This document shows positions 34,072 to 42,633 of a stretch of 64,000 bases of DNA, piece after piece (the stretch's first letter is position 1; every line of letters starts with the position of its first letter). The notes under the pieces are model-generated. The model worked only from the letters and a program-made list of their open reading frames with translations. It ran no database searches and was not told the origin of the DNA. The position numbers were made by a program, and so were the translations under genes. Location of the stretch: the NCBI RefSeq assembly GCF_048263965.1, contig NZ_JBLXDO010000009.1, positions 89,838-153,837 of the forward strand, read 5' to 3'. This stretch comes from Ferrimonas sp048263965. Lineage in GTDB: Bacteria > Pseudomonadota > Gammaproteobacteria > Enterobacterales > Shewanellaceae.

Positions 34072-34834
34072 GTTTCTGAAGTGGGGCTTCCTCGGCCTGC
34101 TGTTTACCTACCTGTATGCGCCCATCGCGGTGCTGGTGGCCAACTCCTTCAATGCCCACAAGTACGGCATCAAGTGGATGGGGCTGACCGGCAAGTGGTA
34201 TCAGGCGCTGATCGACAATGCCGGTCTGATGGAGGCGGCGCGCCACTCCCTGACCATCGCAGTCTTCTCCGCCACCCTGGCCACCGCCATCGGCACCCTG
34301 GCCGCGGTCGCCCTGTTCCGCTATCGCTTCCGCGGCAAGATGGCCCTCAATGGCATGCTGTTTGTGGTGATGACCTCTCCCGACATCGTCATGGCGGTCT
34401 CCCTGCTGGCGCTGTTCGTCAGTTTCGGCGTTGCCCTGGGCTTCTGGTCCCTGTTGATGGCCCACATCACCTTCTGCCTGCCCTTTGTGGTGGTGACCGT
34501 GTTTGCCCGGCTCAAGGGGTTCGACAACGCCATCCTCGAGGCGGCCCGGGATCTGGGTGCGAGCGAATGGCGCATCTTTCGCAAGATCATTCTGCCCCTG
34601 GCGGCCCCGGCCATCTTCGCCGGCTGGCTGCTAAGCTTCACCCTCTCCCTGGATGACGTGATCATCAGCTCCTTCGTGACCGGCCCGGCCTACGAAATTC
34701 TGCCGCTGAAGATCTACTCCATGGTGAAGGTGGGCGTCTCCCCGGAGGTGAACGCCCTGGCCACCCTGATGCTTATCCTGTCGCTGCTGCTGGTTGCCGT
34801 GGCGCAGTTGATACTGAAACGAAAAACGGCGTAA
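34064..34834 (+). CDS. potC: Spermidine/putrescine ABC transporter permease
   Basis: 256 residues from the ATG at 34064, which has AAGGAGG upstream; the frame to 34016 reads within potB and is rejected. Six membrane helices; EAA loop ILEAARDLGASEWRIFRKIILPLAAPA; TLSLDDVIISSFVTGPAYEILPL is typical of PotC. It pairs with PotB. potD follows after 52 bp. Confidence 0.94.
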   Translation: MSKFLKWGFLGLLFTYLYAPIAVLVANSFNAHKYGIKWMGLTGKWYQALIDNAGLMEAARHSLTIAVFSATLATAIGTLAAVALFRYRFRGKMALNGMLFVVMTSPDIVMAVSLLALFVSFGVALGFWSLLMAHITFCLPFVVVTVFARLKGFDNAILEAARDLGASEWRIFRKIILPLAAPAIFAGWLLSFTLSLDDVIISSFVTGPAYEILPLKIYSMVKVGVSPEVNALATLMLILSLLLVAVAQLILKRKTA

Positions 34835-34886
34835 GCTTCGCTTGCGTAATATTTACCAACACCGTTGATTTGAGGAAACAAAAACA

Positions 34887-35930
34887 ATGATCCGCACCCT
34901 GGCTAAATCCGCGTCTGCTGCGCTTATCGCCCTGTGCAGCTTCGCCTCCCAGGCGGCCAACGACGTTGTCTACTTCTACAACTGGTCCGAATACATTCCA
35001 GAGGGTCTGCTGACCGAATTTGAGAAAGAGACCGGCATCAAGGTGATCTACACCACCTACGATTCCAACGAAGCGATGCACGCCAAGTTGAAGCTGACCG
35101 GTGCCAAGGGCTACGACATCGTCGTGCCCTCCACCTACTTCGTGGCCAAGATGCGCGACGAGGGCCTGCTGCAGCCCATCGACCAGTCCAAGCTGTCCAA
35201 CTTCAAGCACCTGGATCCGGTGATGCTGGACAAGGCTTACGATCCCGGCAACCAGTACTCCATCCCTTACGTATGGGGCGCCACCGGCATCGGCATCAAC
35301 ACCGATTTCGTCGATCCGGCCACCATCACCGGCTGGAAAGATCTGTGGGATCCCAAGTGGAAGGGTCAGCTGATGCTGATGAACGACCAGCGCGAAGTGT
35401 TCCACATGGCCCTGCGCATCCTGGGTTACTCCGCCAACTCCACCGATCCCAAGGAGCTGGAGGAAGCCTATCAGTACCTGAAGAAACTGATGCCCAACGC
35501 CCTGGTGTTCAACTCCGACACCCCTTCCCTGCCCTACATGGCCGGTGAAGTGTCCCTGGGGATGATCTGGAACGGCTCTGCGTTCGAGGCCAACAAGAAC
35601 GACCCGGCCATCACCATGATCTACCCCAAGGAAGGCGCCATCTTCTGGATGGATAACCTGTCTATTCCTGCCGGTGCCGAGAACGTGGACGCGGCGCACA
35701 AGCTGATCAACTTCCTGTTGCGCCCCGACGTGGCCGCCAAGGTGTGTGAGGAGGTGGGCTACCCCACTCCCAACAAAACCGCCAAGGGCATGCTGGACCC
35801 CGAGTTTGCCAACAACCCCATCGTCTACCCACCAGAGGATGTCGTCAAAGCCGGTGAGTTCCAGTCTGATGTGGGCGAAGCGGTTCGCATCTACGACAAG
35901 TACTGGCAGAAGCTGCGTACCGGCAACTAA
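34887..35930 (+). CDS. potD: Polyamine-binding periplasmic protein
   Basis: 347 residues with a signal peptide cut after SQA (residues 1-23). The mature protein starts NDVVYFYNWSEYIPEGLL, the standard PotD/PotF start; VYFYNWSEYI and TYDSNEAMHAKL belong to the ligand pocket, as do the acidic and aromatic residues in FNSDTPSLPYMAGEVSLGM and FWMDNLSIP. It delivers spermidine or putrescine to PotBC. It is followed at once by a terminator. A ribosome site (TTGAGGAAA) is 9 nt before ATG. Confidence 0.94.
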   Translation: MIRTLAKSASAALIALCSFASQAANDVVYFYNWSEYIPEGLLTEFEKETGIKVIYTTYDSNEAMHAKLKLTGAKGYDIVVPSTYFVAKMRDEGLLQPIDQSKLSNFKHLDPVMLDKAYDPGNQYSIPYVWGATGIGINTDFVDPATITGWKDLWDPKWKGQLMLMNDQREVFHMALRILGYSANSTDPKELEEAYQYLKKLMPNALVFNSDTPSLPYMAGEVSLGMIWNGSAFEANKNDPAITMIYPKEGAIFWMDNLSIPAGAENVDAAHKLINFLLRPDVAAKVCEEVGYPTPNKTAKGMLDPEFANNPIVYPPEDVVKAGEFQSDVGEAVRIYDKYWQKLRTGN

Positions 35931-35952
35931 GCCGCTGGTACTCTGCACAAAG

Positions 35953-35979
35953 AAAACGCCGCTGTTCAGCGGCGTTTTT
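35953..35979. terminator. Intrinsic terminator after potD (bidirectional)
   Basis: AAAACGCCGCT-GTTC-AGCGGCGTTTTT. An 8-bp stem with A and T tracts on the two sides, ending at the stop codon of the convergent CREST-family gene, so it can serve both. Confidence 0.92.
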
Positions 35980-36767
35980 CATGCTGTTGATACAATACCT
36001 GGACTCGGACGCCTGAGCTTAAGCATCAATAAGATGGCGTATCCGCCCATGGCCGCCAGCAGGTGTTTCAGGGTGTGGCCGCTGATCCAGCCCGCCGTGG
36101 CACCGAAAATGTCCACATCATAGATCTCGGCAGCCTTAGCCAGCAGGTAACAGCCGAAGCACACCAGAAGCAGCCACTGATGGGAATAGCCGGACGGGAA
36201 AAGAACAACAACCAAGGGGATGATCAGCACAGGCATCAACTGAACCCAGACATAGAGCCAAAGATCCTCTCGCCAATACCAGTAGCTCACGGACGCCAGA
36301 CCCAGAACCAGTGCAGGCACCAGTAAAGTGGCCAAACGGGCATGCAGATGCTCACTCAGCAGGGCCACCAGCACCCCCATAAACCCCAAGGCCATGGGCA
36401 ATCGGTCCCAAACCAAGGTGGCGTCATTGGGACGCCAGTGATAATAGGCGGACCCCAAGCCAACCAACACCAGGCTGACAAACACAGCCAACCAGGCCCC
36501 CCGGCACGCTTCGAGTCTACCTCTTAGGAAATGAATCACGCCCAGAACTCCGACCAGGGAGAAAGCCAGGCTGGACAGCACATCCAGCCCATTGGGTATG
36601 CCCAGCACCGCTCTGGTATCGGCGAAGTCATGATAGGCCGGATCCTGCCGGATGGGGGCGACGGCCGCCAACACCAGCAGCGGGGCGAGCATCACCATAA
36701 CCAGTACCCCATGCCGCCAGGTCAGGCGCCATTTGGTTGGCAACGGGAACCTATTACCTGCGCCCAT
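35979..36767 (-). CDS. CREST-family membrane hydrolase (alkaline ceramidase/phytoceramidase-like)
   Basis: 262 residues, seven predicted membrane helices. Conserved polar motifs of the CREST superfamily: SAYYHWRPNDATLVWDRLPM (the S, H and D residues) and SGHTLKHLLAA (the H-x3-H pair). In ceramidases such residues bind a zinc ion that cleaves an amide in the membrane. Bacterial relatives are mostly of unknown substrate; a lipid amide is inference. AAGGAGAGCG directly precedes the ATG. It is transcribed alone and converges on potD. Confidence 0.75.
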   Translation of the reverse strand: MGAGNRFPLPTKWRLTWRHGVLVMVMLAPLLVLAAVAPIRQDPAYHDFADTRAVLGIPNGLDVLSSLAFSLVGVLGVIHFLRGRLEACRGAWLAVFVSLVLVGLGSAYYHWRPNDATLVWDRLPMALGFMGVLVALLSEHLHARLATLLVPALVLGLASVSYWYWREDLWLYVWVQLMPVLIIPLVVVLFPSGYSHQWLLLVCFGCYLLAKAAEIYDVDIFGATAGWISGHTLKHLLAAMGGYAILLMLKLRRPSPGIVSTA

Positions 36768-36878
36768 CGCTCTCCTTCCCCTGTCCTGCTGCGACTCAGT
36801 TAAGTATAGGATTTGACCTCTCTACTCCTGCAAATGCTGCCCCTGGTCGATGGGTGTACCAGGCAGCACCCAATCGCC

Positions 36879-37187
36879 CTAGCGCGGCTTCACCCGTTCA
36901 GCACAACCTAATTTGAAATGAACGACTGCAGTGCCCAGAGCACTCATCAAACAGAGATAAGGAATCCATAGCAGCGCGATGCCATTAAGCACATCCGGTT
37001 CAATCAAAACCAGCAGATTGAATATGAACAGCACACATGACGCCCCCATGCCAATCAAATAGGCGATTCGGGTTTTGATGAACGCCCCAGCCAGGCCACC
37101 AGACACCATGCAAACTGCAGCCAGTATCAGGGCTGTCAATGGCATAGCGAAAGGCAGCATCAAAAACAGAACGAGTAACGAATCCAT
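36879..37187 (-). CDS. Small membrane protein of unknown function
   Basis: 102 residues from the ATG at 37187, preceded by GGGAG 5 nt away (an ATG at 37220 lacks a ribosome site). Three or four membrane helices; short basic C-terminus. No motif recognised. It lies between the CREST-family gene and the DJ-1 gene on the same strand, separated from both by about 100 bp. Confidence 0.6.
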   Translation of the reverse strand: MDSLLVLFLMLPFAMPLTALILAAVCMVSGGLAGAFIKTRIAYLIGMGASCVLFIFNLLVLIEPDVLNGIALLWIPYLCLMSALGTAVVHFKLGCAERVKPR

Positions 37188-37284
37188 GTTGGCTCCCAAA
37201 ACGGTGGCAACCTCCTCCACTCAGTTGCCTTAAGTCCAACATAGAGTGATATCGATTCCTCGGCCAGTCCTGGCGAACCCCGAG

Positions 37285-37992
37285 CTAACCAAACAACTCG
37301 GGCGCCAGTTCCATGACCTTGGCCTGAATCCCCTGCTTCAGTGCCAGGGGCGCACGCGCCGGGTGGCCCACCTGAAATGGCGGCGCCGGGTCGTATTCCA
37401 ACAGCAGTTCCATGGCCGCCGCCTGCTGGTCACCGGCCACCTCGGCAATGAGATACAGGGCAAAGTCCAGGCCGGCGGTGATGCCGCCACCACTGATGCG
37501 GTTTCGATCATGAACGATGCGCTTGGCCTCGTGGGTCACCTTGGGAAACCGGCTTATTGCGTCCACGTAGGCCCAATGCACGGCGGTGCGATAGCCATCG
37601 AGCAAACCGGTTTGGGCCAGGATCAAGGCGCCGGTGCACACCGAAGTGATGTACCTGGCCCCGCTCCCTGCCCGTCGCAAATAGCCGATCACCTCCTGAT
37701 CCTGCATCTGAGCCGACGGATTGGCGCCGCCGGGAACCAACAACACATCCATCGAAGGGGCGTCCTCGAAGCCGTAGTTCGGCATCAGGCTGACGTTAGC
37801 GTCGCTGGCCACCGGTTGGCCGGTCTTGGCAAAAGTAAACACGTTAAACAGGCCACTCACCGCCAGCACCTGCAAGGGTGCATAGGCGTCCATCATGGTC
37901 ATGCCGGGGAACAGGAAAATACCTATGTTGAGTTTGTTGGGGTCCAGTGGGATTCCAGCCTCATTGCTGGGGGAATTCGGGGCGTGATTCAT
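37285..37992 (-). CDS. DJ-1/PfpI-family protein (isonitrile-hydratase-like)
   Basis: 235 residues with a class I glutamine-amidotransferase-like fold: IGIFLFPGMTMMDAYAPLQVL at the N-terminus, LLVPGG, then the nucleophile elbow SVCTGALILAQTGLLDG with the reactive Cys, and WAYVDAISRFPKV after it. The pattern is that of the InhA/isonitrile hydratase branch of DJ-1 proteins. No helix-turn-helix domain is attached, unlike GATase-AraC regulators. The substrate is unknown. It is divergent from a TetR gene with a long inverted repeat between them, so it is probably that regulator's target. Confidence 0.83.
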   Translation of the reverse strand: MNHAPNSPSNEAGIPLDPNKLNIGIFLFPGMTMMDAYAPLQVLAVSGLFNVFTFAKTGQPVASDANVSLMPNYGFEDAPSMDVLLVPGGANPSAQMQDQEVIGYLRRAGSGARYITSVCTGALILAQTGLLDGYRTAVHWAYVDAISRFPKVTHEAKRIVHDRNRISGGGITAGLDFALYLIAEVAGDQQAAAMELLLEYDPAPPFQVGHPARAPLALKQGIQAKVMELAPELFG

Positions 37993-38074
37993 GCTTGTCT
38001 CCGCAATGTGATTACCAGCGGACTATGGCATTGGCCCACAGAGGGTAACAGGGACCTTTGCCGACCCAGGTACC

Positions 38075-38106
38075 AAATGGAACCATTGGCCCCTAAAGTT
38101 CCATTT
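38075..38106. promoter_or_regulatory. Inverted repeat, candidate operator of the TetR/DJ-1 divergent pair
   Basis: AAATGGAAC (38075-38083) and GTTCCATTT (38098-38106) are perfect 9-bp arms 14 bp apart, 83 bp before both genes' starts on either side. A smaller near-palindrome (CCAAATGGAACCATTGG) overlaps the left arm. Confidence 0.6.
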
Positions 38107-38189
38107 AGGCCTGTTGTCACCGTCAGGGGCTTGCGGTGACTCCCGGGATCGCTACCCTAATCCCACCCCTTCGCCGATTAAACGTGCCT

Positions 38190-38804
38190 ATGACTCCGAG
38201 AACCAACCGCAGCAAGAAGCGCATCATGCACGCCTTTCAGCAACTGCTACGAGCCAAGGACTACTGTGACATCACGGTAGCCGAAATCATTGAACAGGCA
38301 GACGTAGGCAAAACCACTTTCTATCGCCACTATGACCGCAAACTGGACCTGTTCAATGAGCTTCACCGTCACTTCTTCCAGCAACTGCTGTCCAGCTTCA
38401 GTCAGCAGCAGGCCTGGCTGAGTTCCACCCCCAATGACGCGCTAGTGGGGATGCTCTCCTTTTTCAGTAGCGAAAGTGGGTTCAGACGCTCCATGCCCTA
38501 CAAGTTGGGCAATGACTGGAATCTGGCCAGCCGGCAACTCAAGCGGGATCTAAATGCCCAGATTGAACACAGCCTGATTCAGGCTTTCGGTGAGGACGCC
38601 TTCGACATGGAGGTAAAGGATCTCTCCGGTGCCCTGGCAGCCCTGTTCATGGAGTTTGTCATCCAGGCGGTGGATGATAAGGCTCGCCCTGGTGGAGAGC
38701 AGAAGGCCATCAGCCTGCAGAGGCTGGTCCGCGCTCAGGTGCACGCCGCCCTCAAACCTGAAGCTCTGCTCCTCAGCGATCGTTCGGGTTCAGCGCCTGC
38801 CTGA
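38190..38804 (+). CDS. TetR/AcrR-family transcriptional regulator
   Basis: 204 residues from the ATG at 38190; the frame is open further upstream, but that would extend to the operator region. N-terminal helix-turn-helix: RSKKRIMHAFQQLLRAKDYCDITVAEIIEQADVGKTTFYRHYDRKLDL, typical of the TetR group with a TetR_C-type helical effector domain. Divergent from the DJ-1 gene. The last 32 bp overlap the convergent LysR gene. Effector unknown. Confidence 0.82.
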   Translation: MTPRTNRSKKRIMHAFQQLLRAKDYCDITVAEIIEQADVGKTTFYRHYDRKLDLFNELHRHFFQQLLSSFSQQQAWLSSTPNDALVGMLSFFSSESGFRRSMPYKLGNDWNLASRQLKRDLNAQIEHSLIQAFGEDAFDMEVKDLSGALAALFMEFVIQAVDDKARPGGEQKAISLQRLVRAQVHAALKPEALLLSDRSGSAPA

Positions 38805-39603
38805 CCCTGGCCCTCAGCGCCTTGTGGTCCGGGTTGGACTGCAATGAGCGGTGGTAGAGCATGGAGATGGGGGCACTTTTCATTGGCATGGGAAATGCCA
38901 GCAACTTCACGCCCAACTGCTCAGCCATCGACTCCAGGCGTTTTGGCGTCACCGCAATGGCATCGGAGTGCGCCACATAGGCCAGTTGGGAGGCATAGGA
39001 GCTGGCCCGGTGAGTGATGGTTCGCGGCTTGGGCTGCTCACACAGCAAGGTGAAGATGTCATGCTTGTGCCTGCGAGTGGTCACCGCCACATGACGCTCG
39101 CCGTAGAACTGCGCTTCGGTGAGGGTGTCGCCAACCCTGGGGTGATCCCGGCGCACCGCCACCCTGACCTGCTCCTCCACCAACAGCTCATTCACTACAC
39201 TGGCATCGTTGATGGTCACCAGATCCAGCACCAGATCCACCTGGCGGTTGCGTATGTCGTCAAACAATTGTTGCTGTTCATCGGGCGGATTGGACACATC
39301 GACATCCACATGGGCCAGATCGTACGCGTACAGGTCCGGCGCATACACCTTGTGCTGCACCTTAAACAGCGCCTCGTCAATCAGACTGAAGGCCGGTTCG
39401 AGCTTAGTGGTCATGTAGTTGGCGTGAGCGGTGGCTTCGATGGAGCGCCCCTTGCGCACAAACAGCGGCTGGCCGATGCCCTGCTCCAGCTGCTTAATGC
39501 GCATGCTCACCGCCGCCTGGCTGATCCCCAGGTGCTCGGCCGCCTTGGTGTAGGAGTTCAGCCGGTACACCAGGGTAAAGGTATTGAGCAGATTCAGATC
39601 CAT
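38773..39603 (-). CDS. LysR-family regulator, divergent from the alkyl sulfatase gene
   Basis: 276 residues. Winged helix-turn-helix at the N-terminus: NLLNTFTLVYRLNSYTKAAEHLGISQAAVSMRIKQLEQGIG. The substrate-binding part (about 90-276) is somewhat short for LysR. It is divergent from the secreted alkyl-sulfatase gene at 39817, which is the likely target. The 213-bp gap contains repeated TTATC words and an AGCTG...CAGCT inverted pair (39621-39646) suitable for LysR binding. The 3' end overlaps the TetR gene by 32 bp, tail to tail. Confidence 0.83.
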   Translation of the reverse strand: MDLNLLNTFTLVYRLNSYTKAAEHLGISQAAVSMRIKQLEQGIGQPLFVRKGRSIEATAHANYMTTKLEPAFSLIDEALFKVQHKVYAPDLYAYDLAHVDVDVSNPPDEQQQLFDDIRNRQVDLVLDLVTINDASVVNELLVEEQVRVAVRRDHPRVGDTLTEAQFYGERHVAVTTRRHKHDIFTLLCEQPKPRTITHRASSYASQLAYVAHSDAIAVTPKRLESMAEQLGVKLLAFPMPMKSAPISMLYHRSLQSNPDHKALRARVRQALNPNDR

Positions 39604-39816
39604 CGACGCCCCTTAATATAAGCTGTGATTATGTATTTTATCAGCTGGCGGCCATTTATCACCACTATCACTTATCCAATACTGAACTCATCCCGTCAAC
39701 GACGCCAGCAAAGACTCTGACGCACCCCACAGGGGTCCCCAGGCAAACCCTGCCTCCGGAGCAAAGATGTAGCGATGGCCGTTGGTCTTCAGATTAGCTA
39801 TGACTTTGAGGTGATT

Positions 39817-41847
39817 ATGAAAAAATCCATTATTGCACTGTCCGTGGTGATGAGCATCAGCACTCCCCTACTGGCCGACCAACACGACCATGGCGCGGGC
39901 AAAGATGAGCACGCCCTGACCTCCACCTTCAGCTACCAGGGCAAGCCCGCCACCCAGGCCACCATCGAGGCCAACCGCCAATTCGCCAAGCAGCTGGATT
40001 TCGCCAATAAGAAGGGCTTCGAGGAGACCCGCAAGGGGCTGATCGCCGAGTTTGACCAAGAGACCGCCGCCATCATCTGGAACGACTACCGATTCCTGGA
40101 GGGGGAAACCCCGGATACGGTCAACCCCTCCCTGTGGCGCCAGGGGCAGGTAAACCACGAAGCGGCCGGCCTCTACCGGGTGACCGACCGCATCTATCAG
40201 GTACGCGGCACCGATCTGGCCAACATGAGCCTGATCCGCAGTGACAACGGCTGGATTGTGCTCGATCCCCTGACCACCCCCAAGGCCGCCGAAGCCTCGC
40301 TGCGTTTCGCCCTGAAGAATCTGCCTGAGGGTGGCAACCTGCCTGTGGTGGCCATGGTCTACTCCCACTCCCACGGCGACCACTTCGGTGGAGCCCGGGG
40401 GATTCAGAAGCTGTTCCCCGAGGTCAAAGCCTACGGCTCGAAGAACATCACCAAGGAGATCGTCGATGAGAACGTACTGGCCGGCAACGCCATGTCCCGC
40501 CGGGTCTCCTACCAGTACGGCACCGTGCTGCCCATAGGCGAAACCGGCATTGTCGATGCCGCCCTCTCCAACGCGGTTACCAAGGGTGAGCTCAGCTATG
40601 TGAAACCCACGGAAACCAACCACAAGGCCAACATCGAGTCCTGGGACATCGACGGCGTTGAATTCATCTTCATGGACGCCTCCGGCACCGAAGCCACCTC
40701 AGAGTCGGTGGCCTACATCCCTGAGATGAACGCCATCTGGGGCGCAGAGCTGACCTACAAGGGGATGCACAACGTCTACACCCTGCGTGGTGCCAAGGTG
40801 CGCGATGCCCTGCTGTGGTCCAAGACCATCAACAAGGTGATCAACGAGTTTGGCGGCGACGCCAAGGTGCTGTTTACCGCCCACTCCGCCCCCATCTGGG
40901 GCAACGAGGAGATCAACACCTTCCTCAAGCTGCAGCGGGACAACTACGGTTTTGTTCACAACCAATCCCTGCGCCTGGCCAACAACGGTGTGGTGATGCA
41001 GGACATCGGCTGGGAGATCCAGAAGATCATCCCTGACAGCATTCAGAAGGCGTGGCACACCAACGGCTACCACGGCACCTACAGCCACAATGCCCGAGCG
41101 GTGTACAACATGTACCTGGGTTACTTCGACATGAACCCGGCCAACCTCAACCCCCTGCCCAGCCAGGCAGAAGCCAGCAAGTTTGTGGAGTACATGGGCG
41201 GCGAAGAGGCGATTCTGACCAAGGCCAGGGCCGACTTTGACAAGGGCGAGTACCACTTCGTGGCCACAGTGCTCAACAAGGTGGTGACCGCCAACCCGGA
41301 CTTCAAGCCCGGCCGTGACCTGCTGGCCGATACCTATGAGCAGCTTGGTTACCAGAGCGAAGCCGCCGGCTGGCGTAACGTCTACCTCAGCGGCGCCTAT
41401 GAACTGCGCAACGGCATCCAGAAAACGGTGCTCAAGGCCAACTCCGCCGACGTGGTCAGCGAGATGGATATGGGCATGATGCTGGATTACCTGGCGGTGC
41501 AGGTGGATGCTTCGGTCGCACAGCACAACAGCTTCACCCTGACCGTGGTCCTGCCCGACATCAAAGAGACCTACTTTGTGGAGATGAGCAACGGCAACCT
41601 CAACAACATCCAGGTTACCGAGCCCAGGAAGGCCGACGCCACCCTGACCATCAATAAGGGCGACATCGACCGCATCAACCTGGGTCAGGCCAAGGCCACT
41701 CAGTTGCTCGAAAGCGGCGAAGCCCAACTGACCGGTGATCAAAGCGTGCTGGACAAACTGAAGCGCTCTCTGACCAAGGCGAATACGGCGTTCTCCATTG
41801 TCCCAAGCCAGAGCCTGAGCACCGCTCAGCACTCACATCAGCACTGA
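39817..41847 (+). CDS. Secreted alkyl sulfatase (SdsA1-type metallo-beta-lactamase fold)
   Basis: 676 residues from the ATG at 39817, preceded by GAGGTG; the frame to 39775 is rejected because the signal peptide starts at MKKSIIALSVVMS and is cut after LLA. The metal site HSHGDHFGG (His184-Ser-His186-Gly-Asp188-His189) matches the THxHxDH motif. A helical dimerisation domain follows the lactamase fold, and the last 120 residues are an SCP2-like domain. This is the three-domain plan of SdsA1/Pseudomonas alkyl sulfatases, which release sulfate from alkyl sulfates such as dodecyl sulfate. It acts in the periplasm or outside. The divergent LysR gene is the probable regulator. Confidence 0.93.
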   Translation: MKKSIIALSVVMSISTPLLADQHDHGAGKDEHALTSTFSYQGKPATQATIEANRQFAKQLDFANKKGFEETRKGLIAEFDQETAAIIWNDYRFLEGETPDTVNPSLWRQGQVNHEAAGLYRVTDRIYQVRGTDLANMSLIRSDNGWIVLDPLTTPKAAEASLRFALKNLPEGGNLPVVAMVYSHSHGDHFGGARGIQKLFPEVKAYGSKNITKEIVDENVLAGNAMSRRVSYQYGTVLPIGETGIVDAALSNAVTKGELSYVKPTETNHKANIESWDIDGVEFIFMDASGTEATSESVAYIPEMNAIWGAELTYKGMHNVYTLRGAKVRDALLWSKTINKVINEFGGDAKVLFTAHSAPIWGNEEINTFLKLQRDNYGFVHNQSLRLANNGVVMQDIGWEIQKIIPDSIQKAWHTNGYHGTYSHNARAVYNMYLGYFDMNPANLNPLPSQAEASKFVEYMGGEEAILTKARADFDKGEYHFVATVLNKVVTANPDFKPGRDLLADTYEQLGYQSEAAGWRNVYLSGAYELRNGIQKTVLKANSADVVSEMDMGMMLDYLAVQVDASVAQHNSFTLTVVLPDIKETYFVEMSNGNLNNIQVTEPRKADATLTINKGDIDRINLGQAKATQLLESGEAQLTGDQSVLDKLKRSLTKANTAFSIVPSQSLSTAQHSHQH

Positions 41848-41859
41848 TAAACGCCAACG

Positions 41860-41899
41860 AAAAAGCCGCCAGGGGTATGCGCCCCTGGCGGCTTTTTTT
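41860..41899. terminator. Bidirectional intrinsic terminator
   Basis: AAAAAGCCGCCAGGGG...CCCCTGGCGGCTTTTTTT with a 6-nt loop. The long perfect stem lies between the convergent alkyl sulfatase and SMR genes. Confidence 0.95.
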
Positions 41900-41912
41900 C
41901 ACCGTTGCTCAG

Positions 41913-42239
41913 CTAGTGGGCATGGCCCTGCCCCAGGTTAACCACCAATACTCCGGCGACAATCAATCCCATTCCAACCCAGGTGGTCAGGTCCAGATGC
42001 TCCTGGTACACCAACATGGAAAGCAGGTTGACCCCAAGGATCGCCAGCGCGGCCCATAGGCCATGGACGATGCCCACCGGCATCCCCTTCATGGCGAAGG
42101 AGAGTGCCACAAAGGCGCACAGGTGGCCGAAGGCCACCAGGGCAACCGCACCAGGCTTGCTGAACCCATCGGTGGCTTTCAACGCGACATGAGACACCGC
42201 TTCGGCGGCGACACCCAAAATCAGAAACACCCAACTCAT
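41913..42239 (-). CDS. Small multidrug resistance (SMR) family transporter
   Basis: 108 residues from ATG 42239 (an in-frame GTG at 42254 is possible). Four membrane helices; helix 1 carries the essential Glu in ILGVAAEAVSHVALKATDGF, and the fourth helix reads GMGLIVAGVLVVNLGQ. The WAALAILGVNLLSMLVY segment in helix 3 matches the family. It should work as an antiparallel dimer exchanging protons for cations (EmrE) or guanidinium (Gdx/SugE). Which of the two is not clear from sequence. It converges on the alkyl sulfatase gene. Confidence 0.86.
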   Translation of the reverse strand: MSWVFLILGVAAEAVSHVALKATDGFSKPGAVALVAFGHLCAFVALSFAMKGMPVGIVHGLWAALAILGVNLLSMLVYQEHLDLTTWVGMGLIVAGVLVVNLGQGHAH

Positions 42240-42633
42240 CGATATGACTTTCACTGTTCATTGAGGACACAGTCACAGTGTATTGCCACCAAGAAAATTG
42301 ATAATCCCGGCCATCGTCAAATCACTATTTCCATCCAGCAACAATCGGCAAAATAGCTAATACAAACAATAAAATAGGGCATTGAGGCAGCCCGCCGTCG
42401 CCCAAACTCTCCGATGCAGGGCAGCAGCCATGGCTGTATCTGTACCCAAGCCAGGATGGCACTGTCCAAACAGGCCCTGCCAGAGTTGGCTAGGGACTCC
42501 TAAAGAGAATTAAGCTCTCCCAGCCAGAGTCCACCATGGGTGATGGCCATGGAGATTTGTGGATACGAGCAGTGAATGCTCAATCAGGTTAGTTTGCTAT
42601 GAAAAGAGCCACTGCGCCTCATTACGTAACCCT
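42240..42633. other. Intergenic region between the HD-GYP and SMR genes
   Basis: 394 bp without a credible ORF. It holds the SMR promoter and the 3' end signals of the HD-GYP gene. A CAGCCATGGCTG palindrome (about 42427-42438) and a weak AGAG/CTCT inverted repeat near 42505 are visible; neither has a T tract. Nothing else stands out. Confidence 0.5.
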
